Shown here one piece after another: positions 60,155-64,000 of a stretch of 64,000 nucleotides of DNA. A program made the translations under genes and the position numbers. The DNA lies in assembly GCA_943371375.1 (NCBI GenBank), contig CALRUM020000013.1, positions 1 to 64,000 on the forward strand, in the 5' to 3' direction. This DNA comes from Polaromonas sp943371375. Its GTDB lineage: Bacteria; Pseudomonadota; Gammaproteobacteria; Burkholderiales; Burkholderiaceae_C. A model generated the notes under the pieces. That model was not told the origin of the DNA, did not search any database, and saw only the letters and a list, made by a program, of their open reading frames with translations. Within the stretch, counting starts at the first letter, position 1, and each line of letters begins with the position of its first letter.

Positions 60155-60697
60155 TCAGGCGACCTGCAAGCCCGGTTTTCCCATCACAACCGCCTTCGAA
60201 TTGCCGACGGCGCCAAACAGGATTTCACCTGCGAGCTGACCCCCTTCTTCAATCACGAGCTTGCCGTAACGGATTTTTCCGGTGACTTTGCCGGTCGCAT
60301 AAATCACCAGCTTCTGGCGCACAGTGAGGTTGCCATCAAATTCGCCATGGATTTCTGCAATGTCAATTTCAGCCGAGCCCTTGAAGGCGCCGCGCTCCGA
60401 GATCTGCATGACGCGCGAATCCATGGTCGCCTCGACCAGGCCTTCGACCACCAGCGTATCGCAATCGGTGATCTCCACCCCCTTGAGCTTGATATTCGGG
60501 CCTACCGTCAGCTTGCTGCCACCCTCGCGCGCGGCACTGCTGGCCGGCGCTGCAGCCGCTGGCGCCGCAGCGGCTTGCAGGTTCGCCGTGCTGGCGGGCG
60601 CCACGCCATTGGCATAGGGATTGGCATTCGGGCTGCCATGCCGCAAGCTGGCGGGCTCGTTGTCACGCTTGCCGAAGAACGGGGATTGCAGTGCCAT
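60155..60697 (-). CDS. Bactofilin (polymer-forming cytoskeletal protein)
   Basis: A 180-residue protein with a beta-helical bactofilin core at about 65-160 (TVGPNIKLKGVEITDCDTLV, EIHGEFDGNLTVRQKLVIYA, GRIRYGKLVIEEGGQ-like KIRYGKLVIEEGGQLAGEIL). The N-terminal 55 residues are low-complexity Ala-rich and may bind the membrane. Bactofilins polymerise without nucleotide and shape the cell or localise other proteins. Confidence 0.92.
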   Translation of the reverse strand: MALQSPFFGKRDNEPASLRHGSPNANPYANGVAPASTANLQAAAAPAAAAPASSAAREGGSKLTVGPNIKLKGVEITDCDTLVVEGLVEATMDSRVMQISERGAFKGSAEIDIAEIHGEFDGNLTVRQKLVIYATGKVTGKIRYGKLVIEEGGQLAGEILFGAVGNSKAVVMGKPGLQVA

Positions 60698-60808
60698 CTG
60701 GATTTCCTTGAAAAAGAACCGATGGTACGGAGGGGGTTTTCAAAAGTCTCCACCACGAATGCAAGATGAGTAACGAAATGACCGGGTGTGTTCTTCTACA
60801 CTCGCCGC

Positions 60809-61120
60809 ATGAGTTACACCGTCAGGATTTTTCACAGCGAGGAAGTCTCCGACGCCGAGCGCGTCGCTGCGCTGCAGCGCTTTCGCAGCGCGCTGGAGGC
60901 CAGCCTGGGCGACGCCAGCCTGGTGATGCCGGTGCACGATGCTTACCAGCGGTTGCTGCAAAGCCACGGCGAGCAGGCGCGCCCCTGGGATCTCAGTCCG
61001 GCGGAACAGCTGCTGGCCGACCAGTGGGAAGCGGCCGAACTGGCGGCCACCCAGGCGGCCCTGGGCGCTGACCGCTACATGGGGGACGCCCAGTTTGAAC
61101 TGCGCAGCGGGCAGGCCTGA
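60809..61120 (+). CDS. Conserved hypothetical protein, function unknown
   Basis: A 103-residue soluble protein, alpha-helical and acidic (MSYTVRIFHSEEVSDAERVA; FRSALEASLGDASLVMPVHD; AEQLLADQWEAAELAATQAA). I recognise no family. ATG 60809 is preferred to the extension from 60788. It diverges from the bactofilin gene. Confidence 0.6.
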   Translation: MSYTVRIFHSEEVSDAERVAALQRFRSALEASLGDASLVMPVHDAYQRLLQSHGEQARPWDLSPAEQLLADQWEAAELAATQAALGADRYMGDAQFELRSGQA

Positions 61121-61196
61121 CGGTCAGGTATTTTCGAACCAGGGCCGGACCCGGAATTTCTGCCGATAATCGGGGGAAGACTAAAAAGGGGATGGC

Positions 61197-61631
61197 GTGG
61201 AGCTGGTGATTGTTCTGGTAGTGCTGGTGCTGGCCGCTTGCGGAGCCTGGCTGCTCATGCGGCGCAAAGCTGCCTCCATGACCGCCCCCGCCCCCCCTGT
61301 GGACAGGAGATCCGGGGAGGACAGCACCTACCGGGTCAGCTATGTGCCGCCGGAGTTCCAGTGGAGTGGCCATGTCAGCGGCAGCCTGCCGATCAAAATA
61401 CTGACTTACAAGCAGTATGAATGCCTGGAAGACGGGCGTTACGGCTTTCGCATCGTGGGCCTGCCGCCGTCTGAGCGCAAACTGCCGCAGCCCCACAAAA
61501 CCCGGGCTCACGGGCTGAAAACCGTGGCCTCGCTGACCAAACACGGTTTTCTGGACGAGGACGGCGAGGGCGGCTACATCATCACCGACCTGGGCCTCAA
61601 TGCGCTGGAAGTCTGCAGTGTGCGTTACTGA
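61197..61631 (+). CDS. Membrane-anchored protein of unknown function
   Basis: A 144-residue protein: one N-terminal membrane helix (ELVIVLVVLVLAACGAWLLM, also a possible lipobox at LAAC), a short linker, then a soluble domain of about 100 residues (STYRVSYVPPEFQWSGHVSG; GFRIVGLPPSERKLP; VASLTKHGFLDEDGEGGYII) ending in a region that reads like a winged-helix or extension, 'TDLGLNALEV'. Start is GTG at 61197. No named family recognised. Confidence 0.62.
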   Translation: MELVIVLVVLVLAACGAWLLMRRKAASMTAPAPPVDRRSGEDSTYRVSYVPPEFQWSGHVSGSLPIKILTYKQYECLEDGRYGFRIVGLPPSERKLPQPHKTRAHGLKTVASLTKHGFLDEDGEGGYIITDLGLNALEVCSVRY

Positions 61632-61641
61632 ATGAAGCTAC

Positions 61642-62478
61642 TCAGAGCGTCGCGTCCACCGGCGCATTGCTGACCGCCCAGGAGTACAGCGCCACAAACA
61701 CCAGGGCGTCAAATACAGCGCCAAAGCAGATGTAAAGCACCGGCATGAACAGCACCGACAGGTGCTGCATGATGAAGGCCTGCGCCAGTACCTGGTGCGG
61801 AATCAACACCGTGAAAAACAGCAGGATCAGCGCGGTGTGGAACAGCTTGACCAGCAGGCTCTGGTTCAGGATGTAATAACCCACCCCCAGCATCACCGGC
61901 GTGGACATCATCACCACATAACCGATGGTCATGAGCTCTTCGCTGTGGCGTGCAATGCTGTAGGGGAAGGCCCCGGGCGTCAACCAGAAATAGATCAGCG
62001 TGATCAGCTGCACCACCATGACGATGCGCAGCGGATACTTCAGCGGCAGCTGCGCACCCTTCAGGCCAAATGACAGTGCCAGGCCCAGCAGCGTCACCAC
62101 CGTGGTCACGACCATGAGGGTCAGACCCGGCAACGGCCGGTCTTCCGGCCCGCCCGACAGCAGCATGGCATATTGCCCCCGGTCGTCAAGCTGGTTTGAC
62201 AGGCTGAAGGGCAGATCCAGCCCGCTGGACCAGTACAAAATGCAGTCGCGCCAGAAATCCAGCAGCATGGGTTTGCCCCAGTACAGCAGCGCACAGAGGA
62301 TCAGCGGAAGCAGCAGCGCCTGCGCCAGCAGCCAGGGCGTGACTTTCAGCGGTGTGATGGAGCGATGCGGGCGTACCTTGACCTTTCGGGCGCGGACCTC
62401 GCGGGCCGCGGAAAACGAGGCATTGAACAGGCGATCGTGTTCACGGGCCGCCTCCATGGAATTGGTTTTGGCATTCAT
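61642..62478 (-). CDS. Six-helix inner-membrane protein of the YaiO-associated operon, function unknown
   Basis: A 278-residue protein with a basic cytoplasmic N-terminus of about 45 residues and six predicted membrane helices (PWLLAQALLLPLILCALLYW; LPGLTLMVVTTVVTLLGLAL; YVVMMSTPVMLGVGYYIL; LFHTALILLFFTVLIPHQVL and the last two near the C-terminus). No known motif is visible. It is the last gene of a minus-strand operon with the YaiO-like barrel (8 bp gap), so it may take part in polysaccharide export. Confidence 0.68.
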   Translation of the reverse strand: MNAKTNSMEAAREHDRLFNASFSAAREVRARKVKVRPHRSITPLKVTPWLLAQALLLPLILCALLYWGKPMLLDFWRDCILYWSSGLDLPFSLSNQLDDRGQYAMLLSGGPEDRPLPGLTLMVVTTVVTLLGLALSFGLKGAQLPLKYPLRIVMVVQLITLIYFWLTPGAFPYSIARHSEELMTIGYVVMMSTPVMLGVGYYILNQSLLVKLFHTALILLFFTVLIPHQVLAQAFIMQHLSVLFMPVLYICFGAVFDALVFVALYSWAVSNAPVDATL

Positions 62479-62486
62479 GAGGGCTA

Positions 62487-63377
62487 TCAGAAGTCGTGAA
62501 AAATGCCCACATTCACGCCGGAGCGGCGGTACAGCGGATTGGTGTAGCGGTTGGCACCCACCAGCACGCCGGTGCGCGGATTGAACCAGTGGCGCCAGGT
62601 CAGGCTGGCCTCGCGGCTCTCAAAGTTGACCAGTTGCCGGTTCGCCGCGATCGCCAGGTAACCTTCTTCGCCCCAGCCGTAACGGGCGGTCACCAGGTCC
62701 TGCTTGGTGCGCCCCCAGGTCAGCGCAACAAACTGTTGCTGGGTGTCTACCGACCCCGGCTCGCTGCGATTCAGGCGCACGCCGCCTTCGACAATCCAGG
62801 GGGCTTCAAAGTAGTAGGCCGCGCCCAACGAGACGCTGCGATCGGTATGGCCATCGGGCGCCTTGTAATGGCCGATACCGACCGAGCCGACCAGATTGCG
62901 TCCCGGAAGAAATTTCCGGTACAGCGTGCCATCCACCCGGTAGCGCGGCAGATAAAAAGCACCATCGCCAGCACCCACTGCCAGCGTGCCATACCAGTCT
63001 TCATTGAAGGTGTAAGTGTCGCTCAGACCCAGAAACGTGCCGCTTTCGCCAAAACGCTTGTGTGCGGACAACTCGCCCTGCAAGACATGTTTGTCCAGGC
63101 CATAGCTGCCCTTCAGGGTCACATCGTTCCAGTGGCCAAAGCCATTGCTCAGGCGCTGGACGCCGGTGCTCAGCTCCAGATTGCGCAGCGGCTCTGTGCC
63201 AGCCTGATCGGGCTGGGGTGTCTGCAGGGCGCCGGCTTGAACAGCAACGCCGGCCACAGCACCGGTCTGCGCCGCTACTGGCATGGCTGCGACCAGGATG
63301 ACCAGCAGCGCTGGAAACACAACTCTCAACATAGGGAAATCCTCAAAAAAAATGTTCTCATTGGCAGCCGCCTTCAT
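62487..63377 (-). CDS. YaiO-family outer-membrane beta-barrel protein
   Basis: A 296-residue protein with a signal peptide (MLRVVFPALLVILVAAMPVA, cleavage after VAAQ). Repeating amphipathic strands run through the mature part: STGVQRLSNGFGHWNDVTLK, GSYGLDKHVLQGELSAHKRF, YTFNEDWYGTLAVGAGDGAF, ending in FHDF (a C-terminal aromatic, as in barrels). YaiO-type proteins accompany exopolysaccharide secretion genes. It overlaps the upstream gene by 4 bp (ATGA). Start may be internal at MLRVVF, residue 16. Confidence 0.82.
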   Translation of the reverse strand: MKAAANENIFFEDFPMLRVVFPALLVILVAAMPVAAQTGAVAGVAVQAGALQTPQPDQAGTEPLRNLELSTGVQRLSNGFGHWNDVTLKGSYGLDKHVLQGELSAHKRFGESGTFLGLSDTYTFNEDWYGTLAVGAGDGAFYLPRYRVDGTLYRKFLPGRNLVGSVGIGHYKAPDGHTDRSVSLGAAYYFEAPWIVEGGVRLNRSEPGSVDTQQQFVALTWGRTKQDLVTARYGWGEEGYLAIAANRQLVNFESREASLTWRHWFNPRTGVLVGANRYTNPLYRRSGVNVGIFHDF

Positions 63378-64000
63378 TTGCAGCTGGTTTCTTTGTCCAC
63401 CGCCACCACACCCCGGCTCTGCAAAATCTGAAACGACGCTTCATCGCTGACCGCCCAGCGCGACGAATGGCGCAGCGGTGTGGCCTGGCGCAGCCAGCAG
63501 CCGGCGCTGAGCTTGTCGTTCTGGCGCAGCGCCAGCACGGCGAGCAGGCCCCACGGATAGTCGGCCTCGCCCTGCATCAGCCACTCGGCGCGGTGCGCCG
63601 CCATCCAGCTGCGGTAGTAAGGCCGCGCGTTGGCCGGCAGCAGCGGGAAATCAAACATCAGGGGGAAAATCTGTGCCACATGGTCCGGGTAAAAAGCCGG
63701 CTTCTGCGCGCGCTGTTCCAGCTGGGTGGACACCAGGAAACGCTTGTTGACGGGGTCCCAGAAGGTGTCATGTATCGCGCGCGCGAGTTTGTCGGAGTCG
63801 GCCCGCTGCTGGGGCTGCTTCAGGTGCACCATGCGCGACCAGACTTCCAGGTTGTCCATGAAGAGGCCGTGCAGCACCACCGGCGAGACCATGTAAATTC
63901 CGCGCGAAGGCTGGTACAGGTGCGCCAGTGCGACCTTGCTGATCTGGTAACTTTTGATCCAGACCGGGTTTCTGGCCAGCTGCGCCGGCATGGTCTCCAG
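63374..64000 (-). CDS. Exported or periplasmic protein linked to YaiO, partial (5' end outside the window)
   Basis: At least 208 residues remain open to base 64000; the ATG at 63991 is preceded by in-frame codons (LET), so the true start is likely outside. The sequence is helical with repeated aromatic segments (YQISKVALAHLYQPSRGIYM; FPLMFDFPLLPANARPYYRS; AEWLMQGEADYPWGLLAVLA), like the alpha/alpha-toroid folds of glycoside hydrolases and lyases, though I cannot name a family. The C-terminus overlaps the YaiO start by 4 bp, so the three genes form one operon. Confidence 0.65.
   Translation of the reverse strand: METMPAQLARNPVWIKSYQISKVALAHLYQPSRGIYMVSPVVLHGLFMDNLEVWSRMVHLKQPQQRADSDKLARAIHDTFWDPVNKRFLVSTQLEQRAQKPAFYPDHVAQIFPLMFDFPLLPANARPYYRSWMAAHRAEWLMQGEADYPWGLLAVLALRQNDKLSAGCWLRQATPLRHSSRWAVSDEASFQILQSRGVVAVDKETSCK

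Overview
The window looks like chromosome from a beta-proteobacterium of the order Burkholderiales, most likely family Comamonadaceae (Polaromonas/Rhodoferax-like). The grounds are recognition rather than a database search: GC-rich codon use, an oxyR-recG neighbourhood, a PhaM-type PHA granule regulator, a DUF3567-type protein, and several dispersed intergenic elements that I associate with Comamonadaceae. Nearly all gene starts were chosen by homology and Shine-Dalgarno position.

Layout. Bases 1-5276 hold a minus-strand type I secretion locus for a giant LapA-like adhesin: ABC exporter (lapB-like), membrane fusion protein (lapC-like), a LuxR-type regulator, then the N-terminus of the adhesin with its retention module. 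The adhesin breaks at about base 184, where the sequence switches to a VCBS repeat in the opposite orientation. Bases 5277-5813 are mostly non-coding and hold a terminator and an initiator tRNA-fMet gene. Bases 5814-14764 are the spc and alpha ribosomal operons (rplN to rplQ, with secY, infA, rpoA), read on the minus strand from a near-consensus promoter at 14916-14944.

Bases 15093-25290 are a complete glycerol unit: the minus-strand operon glpSTPQUV-glpD (ABC uptake plus glycerol-3-phosphate dehydrogenase) diverges from glpR-glpK. The region between them carries helically spaced GTTTCGAT-like repeats that are probable GlpR operators. Bases 25334-43885 hold housekeeping and accessory genes: a Tat-exported phytase-like protein, proC, ubiA, dps, oxyR, recG, queA, tgt, an aldo/keto reductase, envelope proteins of unknown role, a FIST protein, a GST, phaM, an enoyl-CoA hydratase, a DksA-like protein and an eRF1-like small protein.

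Bases 43882-60073 hold transport and metabolism genes: MarC, two periplasmic binding proteins without permeases, a fumarylacetoacetate hydrolase divergent from an IclR regulator, an AbrB-family transporter, a ChaN lipoprotein, an omega-aminotransferase, purU, a LysR regulator, glcD followed directly by lrgA-lrgB, and a biotin-domain/carboxyltransferase fusion. Bases 60155-64000 hold a bactofilin, two unrecognised small proteins, and a minus-strand operon (secreted protein cut by the window edge, YaiO-like outer-membrane barrel, six-helix inner-membrane protein) that may belong to an exopolysaccharide system.

Most interesting points: the inverted junction inside the adhesin; glcD with lrgAB, which suggests these 'holin-like' proteins are a glycolate carrier (LrgAB homologues in plants export glycolate/glycerate); the unexplained YaiO operon; the orphan biotin/carboxyltransferase fusion; and at least three families of dispersed repeats.
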